DNA from: a bacterium
GTDB lineage: Bacteria; RUG730; JAAEPJ01
Length of the DNA stretch: 64,000 bases
Reading direction: 5' to 3'
Assembly: GCA_024222485.1 (NCBI GenBank)
Contig: JAAEPJ010000141.1
Coordinates: 62,001 to 126,000, forward strand
Of this stretch, positions 1-9,421 are shown piece after piece (the first letter of the stretch is position 1; every line of letters starts with the position of its first letter). Below the pieces are notes generated by a model. That model worked only from the letters and a program-made list of their open reading frames with translations. It was not told where the DNA came from and did not search any database. A program made the translations under genes and the position numbers.

Positions 1-2
1 CT

Positions 3-245
3 GAAAGTATGAGTTACAAAAATGACTTATTAAATGGCCTTTATATTTCATATTATCCTAACGGAAATACTAGTGTGGTAACAGAGTATCTAAATGGTAA
101 GAAAAATGGTTTACATAAAATTTATTTTGCAGATAAACCTCAGGTAGCAACGTACCAGGATATCTATAAAGATGATATTATAGTTGAGAGTAAAATATAT
201 GCAGATGATGGGACTTTGCAGTCTACACGAACTTTTGATTTTTAA
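3..245 (+). CDS. MORN-repeat protein, C-terminal part (5' partial)
   Basis: The visible residues carry a MORN_2/YwqK-type pattern in which short aromatic-rich strands alternate with Asn-Gly turns (YYPNG, then YLNGKKNG about 13 residues later). Such repeats form a beta-hairpin ladder and often occur in secreted or membrane-associated proteins of unknown function. The frame is open to the left edge, and the ATG at 9 has no visible ribosome binding site within the window. The most likely reading is therefore the end of a longer gene that begins upstream. No function can be assigned from this fragment. Confidence 0.55.
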   Translation, partial: ESMSYKNDLLNGLYISYYPNGNTSVVTEYLNGKKNGLHKIYFADKPQVATYQDIYKDDIIVESKIYADDGTLQSTRTFDF

Positions 246-415
246 GGGGAAGTTTTTAGATAGTTTTAAGTTGATAAGGCATTGATAGTGTTATATTGTC
301 GATTTTTTCTGATAAAGTTATAGCCTGTTGCAGATTTTTTAAGAAGTCCCTAGTAATAAGTAAATAATTAGTTAAAAACAAAAAGATTAAATTTTTAAAT
401 AGCGACTTTACTTAT

Positions 416-442
416 TTGTTTAATGAAAATATTTGATATAGT
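416..442 (+). promoter_or_regulatory. possible weak promoter before the PilZ gene
   Basis: TTGTTT (416-421) and TATAGT (437-442) are separated by 15 bases, shorter than the usual 17. They lie in the 293-base gene-free stretch between the MORN fragment and the PilZ gene. AT-rich sequence makes chance matches common. Confidence 0.2.
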
Positions 443-538
443 TTGATCTCAAGTTGCAAGAATGGAGCTTACTGCTAAAGTCTAATAGAGACAACTCCAC
501 TATTTATTTCTATTTTTCATAATAAGAAGGAGTCTTAT

Positions 539-2275
539 ATGTTTGAACGCAGGCAAGAAGACCGTAGGGATCAAGCGACCCTAAGCCTTGAGTTGAAACA
601 AGGGGTAACAACGGAAACAGGTATTGTTGTGCCAGTTTTATGTGTTAGTGAAAAAGGGCTTTCTTTTTATGTTCCAGTGGATAAGTTTAAGCTTCGAGAT
701 GGAGATATTCTCTATAATATTCGTCTTTTTAATAAAAAACACGATAAATTTATTGAACAGTCCAAAATAGTTTATTGTATAAAAGTAGAGATGGAAGAAT
801 CTGAACCACTCTATAAAATAGGGATTAATTTTTTAGTTGATTCTAAAAAATTTAATATTCGTGATAAACGGTTTAATTTCAGGGATTTTTCACACTTTCT
901 CAAATTTAAAATAGATAACAACCTTGCGCTTAAAGGCACCTTGAATAATATCTCAAAATATGGAATATCTATTTTTTTAAAAGATATTCAGAAACATAAG
1001 CAATTTTTTATTACTAAAGGGGTACATATAAAAAATATTTTTCTTGAATTTCAAGAGGTTTTTTTTGATATAGGGACAGGTACAGTTGTTGATATTGAAT
1101 TTTTAAATAAAGATTTGATTTTAAGGGTTGAACTTTTAAATAAATTTTTGCCCTTGGATAACCTTTTAGAGTTGCAAAATGAAAAGCGAATGGACTTAGT
1201 TATTGGTAAGCTGAATGAAAGTCTGAATATTAAAGATTATATTAGTGACGGTTTTAGACGGAAAGTTTTTAACTGTAGATATGTTCTTGATAATATTAAA
1301 GAGTCTTTGGATAGCTTTGAAGAGGAAATTAAGTATGATGATTCTAGAGTTAAGCAAATAAATATTATTAATATTTTGTATGAGACGACCTTGGCAGTTA
1401 AAGATCACCTTGATGAAAGCATGAAAGAAATCAATAAAATAATTATGAATCTTCAGACTGATGAATATGGAATTTATTCTAAATATTATAAACAAAACTT
1501 GCACCCATTACTACTAACGACACCTATTAACCGTCAACTTTTTACAAAGCCTGTGGGCTATGCAGGTGATCTTGAGCTTATTAAGTATATTATGGCGGGG
1601 ACCTATATTGGTTCTACATTATTTGATAAGTTTATGCATAAATACACTGTTGAAACTCCAGTAATCTCAGCCTATAAAAAAAGTATAATAGATAATTATA
1701 ATATTTTAAAAGGGAATATATTAAAAAAATTACAGTCGCGTAATATTGTTAGGATTAGTGCTGTTTATTCAGGAATATGTTATGATATTTTCGAGTTACT
1801 TAAAAAAGAGGATATTGCTGATAACTGTGATATCAGCTTATTTTTTACATCGATAGCAACGATGAAATATTGTAAAAAAGAAATGCTCAAACTGAAAAGA
1901 AAGTATAATAGATATACAAATACAAAGTTTTACTTCAAATCCATATACTCAACTATTTATGAACCATTAATAAAGCAACCGATAGATATAATACATCTCT
2001 CGAATGTTTTAGAATATATGCCGGATTCATATGCTATAAAACTCATATATAATCTTTATACTTGTCTTGATAAAGAGGGGACTTTACTTTTAAATCAATA
2101 TTCTTTAGATAGAGGCTTTCAAGCCTATTTTGAAATGGGCTTTGACTGGTTTATTCATTACCGGAATTTAGACGATTTTAAATTACTTTTGAAAGATATT
2201 CCTGAACTTAATGATTTTCAAGATGAACATGAGGTTCTTAATTTATATTTACATCTAAAAATTGAAAAAAGCTAA
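539..2275 (+). CDS. tandem PilZ domains fused to a PhcB-like methyltransferase-fold domain
   Basis: This 578-residue protein has three parts. Residues 1-100 look like a PilZ domain with RR-rich N-terminus (R4, R5, R9, R10) but a decayed second motif (CVSEKG). Residues 105-210 are a second PilZ-like domain with both c-di-GMP motifs: RFNFR at 111-115 and NISKYG at 137-142. The C-terminal half contains KPVGYAGDLELI and the SLFDKF-type segment typical of the family annotated as extracellular factor 3-hydroxypalmitate methyl ester biosynthesis (PhcB-like) methyltransferases. The expected glycine-rich SAM loop is degenerate (AVYSGICYD). The gene stands alone, with AAGGAG at 526-531 upstream of the ATG. 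I infer a cytoplasmic c-di-GMP-responsive regulator or enzyme; whether methyl transfer is retained is unclear. Confidence 0.7.
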   Translation: MFERRQEDRRDQATLSLELKQGVTTETGIVVPVLCVSEKGLSFYVPVDKFKLRDGDILYNIRLFNKKHDKFIEQSKIVYCIKVEMEESEPLYKIGINFLVDSKKFNIRDKRFNFRDFSHFLKFKIDNNLALKGTLNNISKYGISIFLKDIQKHKQFFITKGVHIKNIFLEFQEVFFDIGTGTVVDIEFLNKDLILRVELLNKFLPLDNLLELQNEKRMDLVIGKLNESLNIKDYISDGFRRKVFNCRYVLDNIKESLDSFEEEIKYDDSRVKQINIINILYETTLAVKDHLDESMKEINKIIMNLQTDEYGIYSKYYKQNLHPLLLTTPINRQLFTKPVGYAGDLELIKYIMAGTYIGSTLFDKFMHKYTVETPVISAYKKSIIDNYNILKGNILKKLQSRNIVRISAVYSGICYDIFELLKKEDIADNCDISLFFTSIATMKYCKKEMLKLKRKYNRYTNTKFYFKSIYSTIYEPLIKQPIDIIHLSNVLEYMPDSYAIKLIYNLYTCLDKEGTLLLNQYSLDRGFQAYFEMGFDWFIHYRNLDDFKLLLKDIPELNDFQDEHEVLNLYLHLKIEKS

Positions 2276-2314
2276 ACTATTTTATGAAATATAGTAGCTA
2301 GTTAATGTTTTTTT
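2271..2314 (+). terminator. possible intrinsic terminator after the PilZ gene
   Basis: An imperfect hairpin overlaps the stop codon: GCT and ACTAT (2271-2280, with a two-base bulge) pair with ATAGT and AGC (2291-2298). A run of seven T (2308-2314) follows after a 9-base gap. The stem is AT-rich and the gap is larger than ideal. Confidence 0.25.
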
Positions 2315-2327
2315 AGAAAGGATTGCT

Positions 2328-2909
2328 ATGAAAATTTTAATTGCAACATCTAATCAAAGTAAGCTTAAAGAAATTCAGAATTATTTTGCAGATCTAAGTA
2401 TTGAGTTTATTTCACTTAAACAATTTCCAGAAATGCCTGAAGTGATAGAGGATGCGGATACCTTGAAAGGTAATGCTATCAAAAAAGCAGTTGAGACAGC
2501 TGAGGTAACAGGCTTTGCAACGATTTCCGATGATACTGGTCTTGAAGTGGAAGCTCTTGGAGGTCGACCCGGAGTTTATTCCGCACGCTATGCAGGTGAA
2601 AATGTAAGTTATGAAGCGAATAATAAGAAACTTTTGAATAATTTAGCAGGCGTTTCTAATAGAAAGGCGGTATTTAAGACTGTTATGGCCTTGGTATTTC
2701 CCCATGGAGATATCCAAATGGTTACTGGTGAATGCCAGGGGGAAATTTTAAGTAAGTTTAAAGGTAATGAAGGTTTTGGGTATGACCCTATTTTTTTTGT
2801 ACCTAAGCTTGGTAAAACTTTTGCAGAAATGAGTATAGCAGAAAAAAATGAGATTAGTCATCGCGGTCAAGCATTAAAAAAGATGAAAAAAATATTAGGA
2901 ACAATGTGA
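2328..2909 (+). CDS. rdgB: XTP/dITP (non-canonical purine NTP) pyrophosphatase
   Basis: This 193-residue cytoplasmic protein matches the RdgB/HAM1 family in length and motifs. It has the N-terminal TSNQSKLKEIQ nucleotide-binding segment, SDDTGLEVEALGGRPGVYSARYAG, FGYDPIFFVP and the C-terminal SHRGQAL signature. These enzymes hydrolyse dITP, XTP and dUTP-like nucleotides to monophosphates, keeping deaminated purines out of DNA and RNA. An AAAGGA site precedes the ATG. The gene converges with the lytic transglycosylase gene on the other strand. Confidence 0.95.
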   Translation: MKILIATSNQSKLKEIQNYFADLSIEFISLKQFPEMPEVIEDADTLKGNAIKKAVETAEVTGFATISDDTGLEVEALGGRPGVYSARYAGENVSYEANNKKLLNNLAGVSNRKAVFKTVMALVFPHGDIQMVTGECQGEILSKFKGNEGFGYDPIFFVPKLGKTFAEMSIAEKNEISHRGQALKKMKKILGTM

Positions 2910-2958
2910 TTTTTTTTAGCCCTATAGAGGAAGATTTCGCTGAAATTATTTTGAGGTT

Positions 2959-3465
2959 TTAGGTTATCCACTTACTTAATAATTGGAAATTTCGTAAAAT
3001 ATTAGCAACATACTTTTTAGTTTCAGGATAAGGTATTTCTGTAACTAGTAGGTAACCTTTTGTTTTTAGCCACTCATCTACGACAGTTTGACCAGCATTA
3101 TAAGCCGTTAGCGCTAAGACTAAGTCATAGTTATATTTTTTTAATAATTGATTAAGATAGTATGTGCCAAATTTAATATTAAAATAAGGATCTTTTAAGA
3201 GGTATTTGTTTATTTTCAGCTTTGAGGCAATTTCTTTTGCAGTCTGCGGCATTATTTGCATCAAGCCAACAGCTCCCTTGCTAGATATTGCATTTTTATT
3301 AAAACGACTTTCTTCAAAAATAACAGCATAGATTAAAGCGCGTGAAGTTTTGTACTGCAAAGCATTAGCCTTAACAATATTAGCATGAAATACAAAGAGG
3401 TAAAAAGGTTTTATTGATAAGAATAGAAACAAGATCAAAATAATAAAAATAACTTTTTTTAACAA
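2959..3465 (-). CDS. membrane-anchored lytic transglycosylase (SLT domain)
   Basis: The soluble-lytic-transglycosylase (GH23) fold is recognised by EESRFN with the catalytic glutamate, SSKGAVGLMQIMPQTA, then LALTAYNAGQ. Such enzymes cleave the glycan strands of peptidoglycan to 1,6-anhydro products. The start is placed at a TTG (3463-3465) because AGGAG lies 8 bases upstream on the minus strand. That gives a 168-residue protein beginning with two lysines and a long hydrophobic segment, a typical signal anchor. The frame is open to another TTG at 3513 with no ribosome site. The minimal size (anchor plus one catalytic domain) resembles MltE-type or phage-associated enzymes. It converges with rdgB. 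Confidence 0.85.
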   Translation of the reverse strand: MLKKVIFIILILFLFLSIKPFYLFVFHANIVKANALQYKTSRALIYAVIFEESRFNKNAISSKGAVGLMQIMPQTAKEIASKLKINKYLLKDPYFNIKFGTYYLNQLLKKYNYDLVLALTAYNAGQTVVDEWLKTKGYLLVTEIPYPETKKYVANILRNFQLLSKWIT

Positions 3466-3574
3466 GGCTAAAACTCCTAGATACAATTTAGAGCTTAAGA
3501 TTTTTATTTGCAATTTTTTTATTGCAAGAAGGTTTTATATCCTTTAAATATTTTTAAAATTTCTAAATATTTTA

Positions 3575-4417
3575 TTAATTAGATACATTATTTTTAAATA
3601 ATATACTATCTTTAAGGGCAAAGAAGTTGATAATAGATGCAAAAATATTGTGGGGGAGGATACATTTTAGCAAATAAGTAATTTTTGCATCTGAACCAAT
3701 TAGTATTCTAAATTTAATATTTTTTTTATGGATGATCTGAGCCAGTACTTTAGCAACTCTTATAGGCTTTGGTCGAATTTTGTTTAATTTTTTGATCCTT
3801 GTTTCTATCATGAATTTTGTATAATCATAATATTTACTATCTTTATTACAATTAGAGGAAAATTGTGCATTTTCTTCGAATATTTTAGTCTGGAAGCTAC
3901 CAGGTTCAACTAAGCAAACATCGATATTAAATGGTTTAAGTTCTAAATAAAGACTTTCTGAAAATCCTTCAAGTGCCCACTTGCTTGCATTATAAGCACC
4001 AAGTGCAGGGTAAGAAACTCTCCCTGCAATACTAGAAATATTAATAATTCTGCCAGAACCTTGGTTATGCATTAACGGTAATACTGCGCGTATCATATTT
4101 TGAACACCAAAAAAATTAACTTTAAATTGACTAAAAATTTCTTGGTATGTTAGATCTTCAAAGAACCCACCTAAAGCTGCACCAGCATTATTAATCAAAA
4201 TATCAATTCTATTGAGCTTACTAACTGCAGCGTCAATCGTCTCAGGTTTCGTTACATCAATCATTAAAACTTCTATTTGTGGTGACAGCTTATTTTTGGA
4301 AAGATCGCGCATGCTTGCATATATTTTGACACTAGGATCTTTGGCTAAAAGTTCTGCTGTTAGTTTTCCGAAACCACTTGAACAGCCTGTAATAAGAACA
4401 TTTTTTTTGATTTCCAT
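3575..4417 (-). CDS. short-chain dehydrogenase/reductase (SDR)
   Basis: This is a 280-residue classical SDR. The NAD(P)-binding TGCSSGFG lies at residues 10-17, NNAG near 76-79, the catalytic serine at 128-129, and Y142 with K146 in the YNASK motif. The substrate is not predictable; the closest impression is of short-chain dehydrogenases annotated as oxidoreductases acting on hydroxy or keto compounds. The C-terminal 60 residues are basic and hydrophobic and longer than the core requires, perhaps for membrane association. AAAAGGA precedes the ATG. It is divergent from mutS across a 106-base AT-rich gap that contains an overlapping TATATAAT sequence but no clear -35 element. Confidence 0.9.
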   Translation of the reverse strand: MEIKKNVLITGCSSGFGKLTAELLAKDPSVKIYASMRDLSKNKLSPQIEVLMIDVTKPETIDAAVSKLNRIDILINNAGAALGGFFEDLTYQEIFSQFKVNFFGVQNMIRAVLPLMHNQGSGRIINISSIAGRVSYPALGAYNASKWALEGFSESLYLELKPFNIDVCLVEPGSFQTKIFEENAQFSSNCNKDSKYYDYTKFMIETRIKKLNKIRPKPIRVAKVLAQIIHKKNIKFRILIGSDAKITYLLKCILPHNIFASIINFFALKDSILFKNNVSN

Positions 4418-4523
4418 AAGATTTTCCTTTTAGATTTTGATTTGTCTTTATATTATATAATACTTGCCTATCTTAAGAAATAAATAGTTTAGATAAAAAG
4501 TTAAATCAATATGGAGATTAAAA

Positions 4524-7064
4524 TTGAGCGAAAATAAGAAGCGTACACCCTTAATGCAGCAGTATTTTGATATTAAAGATTCTCATAAAGATAGTATACT
4601 TTTTTTTCGACTTGGTGATTTTTATGAAATGTTCGAAGAAGATGCTCTTATTGCCAGTGAAATTTTAAATATTACATTAACTAAACGACATACGACTCCT
4701 ATGTGTGGGATTCCTTATCATTCTTCCAGTGCATACTTATTAAAACTTTTAAAAGCAGGTAAAAAAATTGCTATTTGTGAACAATTAACTGAACCTCAGA
4801 AAGGGGTGAAGATCGTAGAACGAGATGTTGTGCGTGTTATAACACCAGGGACTGTGCTTGAAGAAAATTTTTTAAATGAGCATAGTAATAATTTTTTAGT
4901 TGCAATTATTCCGCATAAAAAAAAGAGGTGTTTTGCTTTAGCGGCTATTGATGTTTCAACTGCTGAGCTTCGAGCTACTTATTTGACTGGCAAAAATATG
5001 GAGTCTGACCTCAAAGCTGAAATCTGGAAATATAGTCCAATTGAAATTATTATTCCGGGCTCTATTTTAAATAATAAGGAATTTATGCGTACTTTAGAGG
5101 ATACTGAGGCTACTATTTCTATTATTAATCAAATTGATTTAAATAAAAAACTCTTAGTTAATAAGCATTCTAATACTGAACCTGCAACTACTGCCTTAAT
5201 GAGCTATTTGAGTAAGAATTATAAGGCTTTATTACCACTTATTAAGGATATCATAATTTATGAGACAAAAAATTTTTTACATTTACCTGAAAATACGCTG
5301 AAGCACCTTGAGATTATAGAGAATTTTTACTCTAAAGAACGGAAATTTTCATTGCTTGATATCTTAGATAAAACTAAAACCCCAATGGGCGCGCGCCTTT
5401 TAAAACAATGGTTGATTGAACCACTTATAAAGTTAGAAAATATTCAAGAACGCCAAAACTTGGTTGAATTTTTTCATTTAAATAAGAACTTAACCAAACA
5501 AATGTGTGAAATATTTCACCATATTAATGATATTGAGAGGACTATTACGAGGATTCATTGTGATATTAATATCCCAAGGGATATTATTGCTATTAAAAAT
5601 GTTTTAGGGATGATACCGGATATTAAAAAGACTTTTACTGGTCTTTCTGCCATACCGAAAATTATTTTTAAGCTTTTTTCTCCACTTGATGATGAGATAT
5701 TATCCGTGATTGAAAATAAAATTGAAACATGCCTTATAGAAAATCCTGCTAATAACCTTAAAGATGGTAATATCATTAAAGATGGTTTTAATGAAGAACT
5801 TGATAGGCTAAGAGCCCTGAAAAGTAAGGGGCGTGCTGTTATGTGTGATTACGAATCACAAGAAAAAAATCGTTCTGAAATAGCTACATTGCGTATTAAA
5901 TTTAATAATGTTTTTGGTTATTTTTTAGAAGTTAGTAAATCCTATAAAGATAAAGTTCCTGATGATTATATCCCCATTCAAACTTTGACTAATGTGGAAA
6001 GGTTTACGACAGAACAGCTTAAAAAGTATGAAGTAGAAATATTAGAAGCGGAACAGAAATCTCTTATTTTAGAGCAGAAAATTTATAATGATTTGCGTGA
6101 TTTTATCAATTTGCAATACCAGGCATTGAAAAAATTTACTAACATTGTGGCTTTGGTTGATGTCTATACTAACCTTGCTTTTTTAGCTGGTAATAATAAT
6201 TATATAAAACCTGAAATTAATGACTCATATAATTTTAAGATAATAGGCGGTCGACACCCTGTTGTTGAAAGAATATTTAGTGAGTCTGACTTTGTGTCAA
6301 ATGATACGGATTTTTCTGAAAATGGAACGCATCTTTATTTAATTACTGGACCTAATATGGCTGGAAAATCAACATATATTAGACAAGTTGCTTTGATTAG
6401 TATTATGGCACAAATAGGGAGCTTTGTTCCTGCAGATTCAGCTAAACTTGGGATTGTTGATAAAATTTTTACACGCATTGGTTCAGGGGATAGACTGATT
6501 AAAGGTGAGTCTACCTTTATGGTGGAAATGAAAGAAACAGTTGAAATTTTAAAAGAGTCAACATCAAATAGTTTAGTTATTTTAGATGAGGTTGGTCGAG
6601 GCACATCTACCTTTGATGGAATTTCTTTAGCATGGATCATTGCTTTAGAACTTGGAAACCGTCAATGGAGAAAGGATCAGCTTGGTCCTAAAACTTTATT
6701 TGCTACACACTATCTTGAGCTGACAGAACTTGAAAATATTTTACCTGGTATTATTAAAAACTATAGTCTTGCAGTCGATGATAGCCAAGGTGAGGTGATA
6801 TTTTTACATAAAATAATAGTAGGTACTGGAGATAAAAGCTATGGTATTCATGTTGCTAAAATGGCCGGTATGCCGTTACCTTTAATTCAGAAATCACAAA
6901 GAAAGCTTAGGGAGTTGGAAAACATGACGAAGCAAGAGACTCAGTTTTCTTTTTTTTCAAGTAAGAATACTATTTTAGATGAACTTAAAAGTACTGATTT
7001 AGATGCCCTTTCACCAGTTGATGCACTTTTAAAGCTCAAAGAATGGCAAGAACTTTTCCTTTGA
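4524..7064 (+). CDS. mutS: DNA mismatch repair protein MutS
   Basis: This 846-residue protein has the length and domain order of bacterial MutS. The mismatch-recognition domain carries F33-Y34-E35. Connector, core and clamp regions follow, then the ABC-type ATPase with Walker A GPNMAGKST near residue 609 and DEVGRGTSTFDG near 688. The C-terminal end (SPVDALLKLKEWQ) is also typical. The protein binds mispairs and small loops and recruits MutL; mutL is not in this window. The start is a TTG: GGAG at 4514-4517 lies 6 bases before it, and the nearby ATG at 4511 is out of frame. Confidence 0.97.
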   Translation: MSENKKRTPLMQQYFDIKDSHKDSILFFRLGDFYEMFEEDALIASEILNITLTKRHTTPMCGIPYHSSSAYLLKLLKAGKKIAICEQLTEPQKGVKIVERDVVRVITPGTVLEENFLNEHSNNFLVAIIPHKKKRCFALAAIDVSTAELRATYLTGKNMESDLKAEIWKYSPIEIIIPGSILNNKEFMRTLEDTEATISIINQIDLNKKLLVNKHSNTEPATTALMSYLSKNYKALLPLIKDIIIYETKNFLHLPENTLKHLEIIENFYSKERKFSLLDILDKTKTPMGARLLKQWLIEPLIKLENIQERQNLVEFFHLNKNLTKQMCEIFHHINDIERTITRIHCDINIPRDIIAIKNVLGMIPDIKKTFTGLSAIPKIIFKLFSPLDDEILSVIENKIETCLIENPANNLKDGNIIKDGFNEELDRLRALKSKGRAVMCDYESQEKNRSEIATLRIKFNNVFGYFLEVSKSYKDKVPDDYIPIQTLTNVERFTTEQLKKYEVEILEAEQKSLILEQKIYNDLRDFINLQYQALKKFTNIVALVDVYTNLAFLAGNNNYIKPEINDSYNFKIIGGRHPVVERIFSESDFVSNDTDFSENGTHLYLITGPNMAGKSTYIRQVALISIMAQIGSFVPADSAKLGIVDKIFTRIGSGDRLIKGESTFMVEMKETVEILKESTSNSLVILDEVGRGTSTFDGISLAWIIALELGNRQWRKDQLGPKTLFATHYLELTELENILPGIIKNYSLAVDDSQGEVIFLHKIIVGTGDKSYGIHVAKMAGMPLPLIQKSQRKLRELENMTKQETQFSFFSSKNTILDELKSTDLDALSPVDALLKLKEWQELFL

Positions 7065-7077
7065 AAATGAGTCGGGA

Positions 7078-8004
7078 TTAGACTTCATAGCCAGGGTTTT
7101 CAAAGTTTGCTGAGCTTCCGACAATAAGAAATTTATCTTGAATTTTTAAGCCTTTAACATAAGTATACTCATAATTAGGGAGATTTTCATGATTCGTTTT
7201 TGGTGCCCATGTGGCAACTACCCATCCTGATTTTTTTCTTTTAACCGTTCGGTAAAATTCTTTAAACACATATTTTCTTTCGATATCTTGGATTTTCCAA
7301 AAATTTGCTTGTTGTTTTTGTGAAAGATGTGGAAAAACTTTATTAGCTAATTCTTCCGCTTTATCCGTTACAACAAAGACATGAGTATCATTAAAAAAGA
7401 ATTCTTCATCTTTTGATTCGAGGATATTTATAGCATTTTTTAGTCCATGAGTTTTGATAACTTTAACGGCATCTTCAACGGCATCATGTAAGAATTCTTT
7501 TTCCATCCTCATATTATAATCACCTGCACCAATAACATAAGATGTGCCATTTGGTGCCGTTGCACGAGCTATATAAGTAGTTTTCCAAGAAATTTCTCCC
7601 GTTTTAGGTTTTGGCCAAAGGTAGTGAAACCAGCCATTATGTTTGTTTTTTCCATATTTATATACTTCACGAATATAATCTTTTACTAAGTATTTTCCCC
7701 AGACATCCTGAAGAGCAATCATGTTTTTACCTTCTAAACCTGGAAAAGCAGGGTTTACAATTGATGTGCCTGCCATATCATCGATAAAAATATATTGATT
7801 TCCTTTAAACCACTTGCTTCCTTTTTTCCGGAATTCAGGGAAAACTTCTTCTCCATATTTTTCAACAAGCCTTACTGCTGTATCTACCATTTTTACTAAA
7901 TTTTGAGTTTCCTTAAACATATACTTGGATTCAGCAAGTAATTTATTCATAAAAAATAAAGATGAGAAAAAAGCTAAGATTAATAATAAACTTAATTTTT
8001 TCAT
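7078..8004 (-). CDS. secreted double-Cache domain protein without an output domain
   Basis: A signal peptide (MKKLSLLLILAFF onward, cleaved near residue 24) is followed by two Cache_2-like sensor modules, roughly residues 25-165 and 170-300. The first shows the usual YIFIDDMAG strand, a NPAFPGLEGKN loop and GWFHYLWPKP. The second repeats this as THVFVVTDKAEE and GWVVATWAPK in more diverged form. Cache domains bind small ligands outside the cytoplasm and are normally attached to chemoreceptors or histidine kinases. Here there is no transmembrane helix or signalling domain. A soluble periplasmic ligand-binding role is an inference. GGAG lies 9 bases before the ATG. It sits 56 bases downstream of lpxC-fabZ on the same strand and converges with mutS. 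Confidence 0.75.
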   Translation of the reverse strand: MKKLSLLLILAFFSSLFFMNKLLAESKYMFKETQNLVKMVDTAVRLVEKYGEEVFPEFRKKGSKWFKGNQYIFIDDMAGTSIVNPAFPGLEGKNMIALQDVWGKYLVKDYIREVYKYGKNKHNGWFHYLWPKPKTGEISWKTTYIARATAPNGTSYVIGAGDYNMRMEKEFLHDAVEDAVKVIKTHGLKNAINILESKDEEFFFNDTHVFVVTDKAEELANKVFPHLSQKQQANFWKIQDIERKYVFKEFYRTVKRKKSGWVVATWAPKTNHENLPNYEYTYVKGLKIQDKFLIVGSSANFENPGYEV

Positions 8005-8060
8005 GTATTACACTCCAATATCCTTATATTCTTTTCTATGTAAGATATACCATGATTATT

Positions 8061-9374
8061 CTATTTGTCTACTAATGAAAAAGCAATTTCTGCTTGTGTC
8101 ACTAAGACCTGATCTACAAAAGTCTTTGCTTGGACCTTTCCTCCGCGTAACCTAGAGCGTGTTACTTCTACCTCAAAACGCAAACTATCTCCTGGTGATA
8201 CCGGTTTTCTGAATTTGACATCATTAATCCCCATGAATAAGGCAAGCTTAGTATCAGAGAGTCCAGGTTTTGATAAAAATAACACACAAGAAGTTTGAGC
8301 CATTGCTTCTACAATTAGTACTCCGGGCATCACAGGTCTACCTGGGAAATGTCCTTGGAAAAATTCTTCATTCATCGTGACATTTTTAAAGCCAACTGCC
8401 TTTTTTGATTCTTCTGTAATGCAGACCTTGTCAATGAGTAAAAATGGATATCTATGCGGGATAATCTGCATAATATCAGCTATGCTTAGCCAACGACCAT
8501 TCCATTCTTCTTGATATTCATATTTACTTTCAATTTTTTTAGGTGTCATTAAATTTTTTTTAATCTCTCGTGCAAATTCAATATTGCTTGCATGCCCACA
8601 TTTGACGGCAATAATATGTCCTTTAATATATCCACCTAGTAAATAAAGGTCCCCAATTAGATCAAGTATTTTATGTCTGACAAATTCATCAGAAAAGCGC
8701 ATATCTTTATTATGAATTTTCTTTTCGCCTATAACAATTGCATTATCTAAGCTCCCACCTTTAGCTAAGCCTTCTGCTTTTAAACATTCGATTTCATAAT
8801 CAAAACAAAATGTTCGTGCAGGAGCAATTTCATTTTCAAAATTTCCTTCATCCATTGAGAAAGATAAAAATTGTGTTTCCAAAAGAGGGTGATTATAGCT
8901 GATAGTGCAAGAAAGTCTAAATTCATTATCAGGGATTAAGGTAAGTTCTACATTCCCTTTTTTAAAGCTTACAACTTGGTCAACTTTGATAAAGTTTTTA
9001 TTAGCTTCTTGCTCAACTGTACCAACTTCTTTTAATATTTCAATAAAAACAAAAGAACTGCCATCTGCCACAGGGGGTTCACTAGCATCAATTTCAATAA
9101 TGACATTATCAATCTTCATAGCACAAAGTGCTGCTAGGATATGTTCTATTGTATGTATTTTGACACCATTTTTTTCTAAAGTAGTTCCTCTTGTAACTGT
9201 TGTTACATTATCAAGGGTCACTTTGACTTCAGGATAATTTTTAAGATCTATTCTTTTGAAAGTTATACCATAATTTTTCGGTGCAGGTTTAAAGGTCACC
9301 TTGGTTTTATTCCCTGTATGTAAGCCAATGCCGGAAAAAGATGCTTCATTTGCTAATGTTTGTTGTTTCACCAT
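8061..9374 (-). CDS. lpxC-fabZ: bifunctional UDP-3-O-acyl-GlcNAc deacetylase / 3-hydroxyacyl-ACP dehydratase
   Basis: Residues 1-275 are LpxC, which catalyses the committed step of lipid A synthesis. The zinc ligands are visible as H78 (HTIEH), H234 and D238 (HKILDLIGD), with the general-acid histidine at H261 (CGHAS). Residues 295-437 are FabZ, with PHRYPFLLID, catalytic H342 in GHFPGRPVMPG and E356 in VEAMAQ. FabZ dehydrates 3-hydroxyacyl-ACP, which competes with lipid A acylation for the same precursor. The fusion is well known in Bacteroidetes/Chlorobi and some other lineages. AAGGAG precedes the ATG. It belongs to the bamA-skp-lpxD-lpxC/fabZ operon, 47 bases after lpxD. Confidence 0.95.
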   Translation of the reverse strand: MVKQQTLANEASFSGIGLHTGNKTKVTFKPAPKNYGITFKRIDLKNYPEVKVTLDNVTTVTRGTTLEKNGVKIHTIEHILAALCAMKIDNVIIEIDASEPPVADGSSFVFIEILKEVGTVEQEANKNFIKVDQVVSFKKGNVELTLIPDNEFRLSCTISYNHPLLETQFLSFSMDEGNFENEIAPARTFCFDYEIECLKAEGLAKGGSLDNAIVIGEKKIHNKDMRFSDEFVRHKILDLIGDLYLLGGYIKGHIIAVKCGHASNIEFAREIKKNLMTPKKIESKYEYQEEWNGRWLSIADIMQIIPHRYPFLLIDKVCITEESKKAVGFKNVTMNEEFFQGHFPGRPVMPGVLIVEAMAQTSCVLFLSKPGLSDTKLALFMGINDVKFRKPVSPGDSLRFEVEVTRSRLRGGKVQAKTFVDQVLVTQAEIAFSLVDK

Positions 9375-9421
9375 TTTTTTATTTCTCCTTCAAATATCTT
9401 TGGGTAATGTTTAAACTTTCT

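Noticed and set aside
246-538. Possible small RNA or tRNA in the first intergenic stretch
   Set aside because: Only a five-base TGGAG/CTCCA match with a long loop is present; there is no tRNA arm or GTTCGA-type sequence.
2933-2952. Hairpin ATTTC-GCT-GAAAT followed by TATTTT between rdgB and the transglycosylase gene
   Set aside because: The five-base stem and interrupted T run are too weak to call a terminator.
4418-4523. Divergent promoters between the SDR gene and mutS
   Set aside because: A TATATAAT run is present, but neither strand has a recognisable -35 element at 16-18 bases, so it was not listed as a feature.
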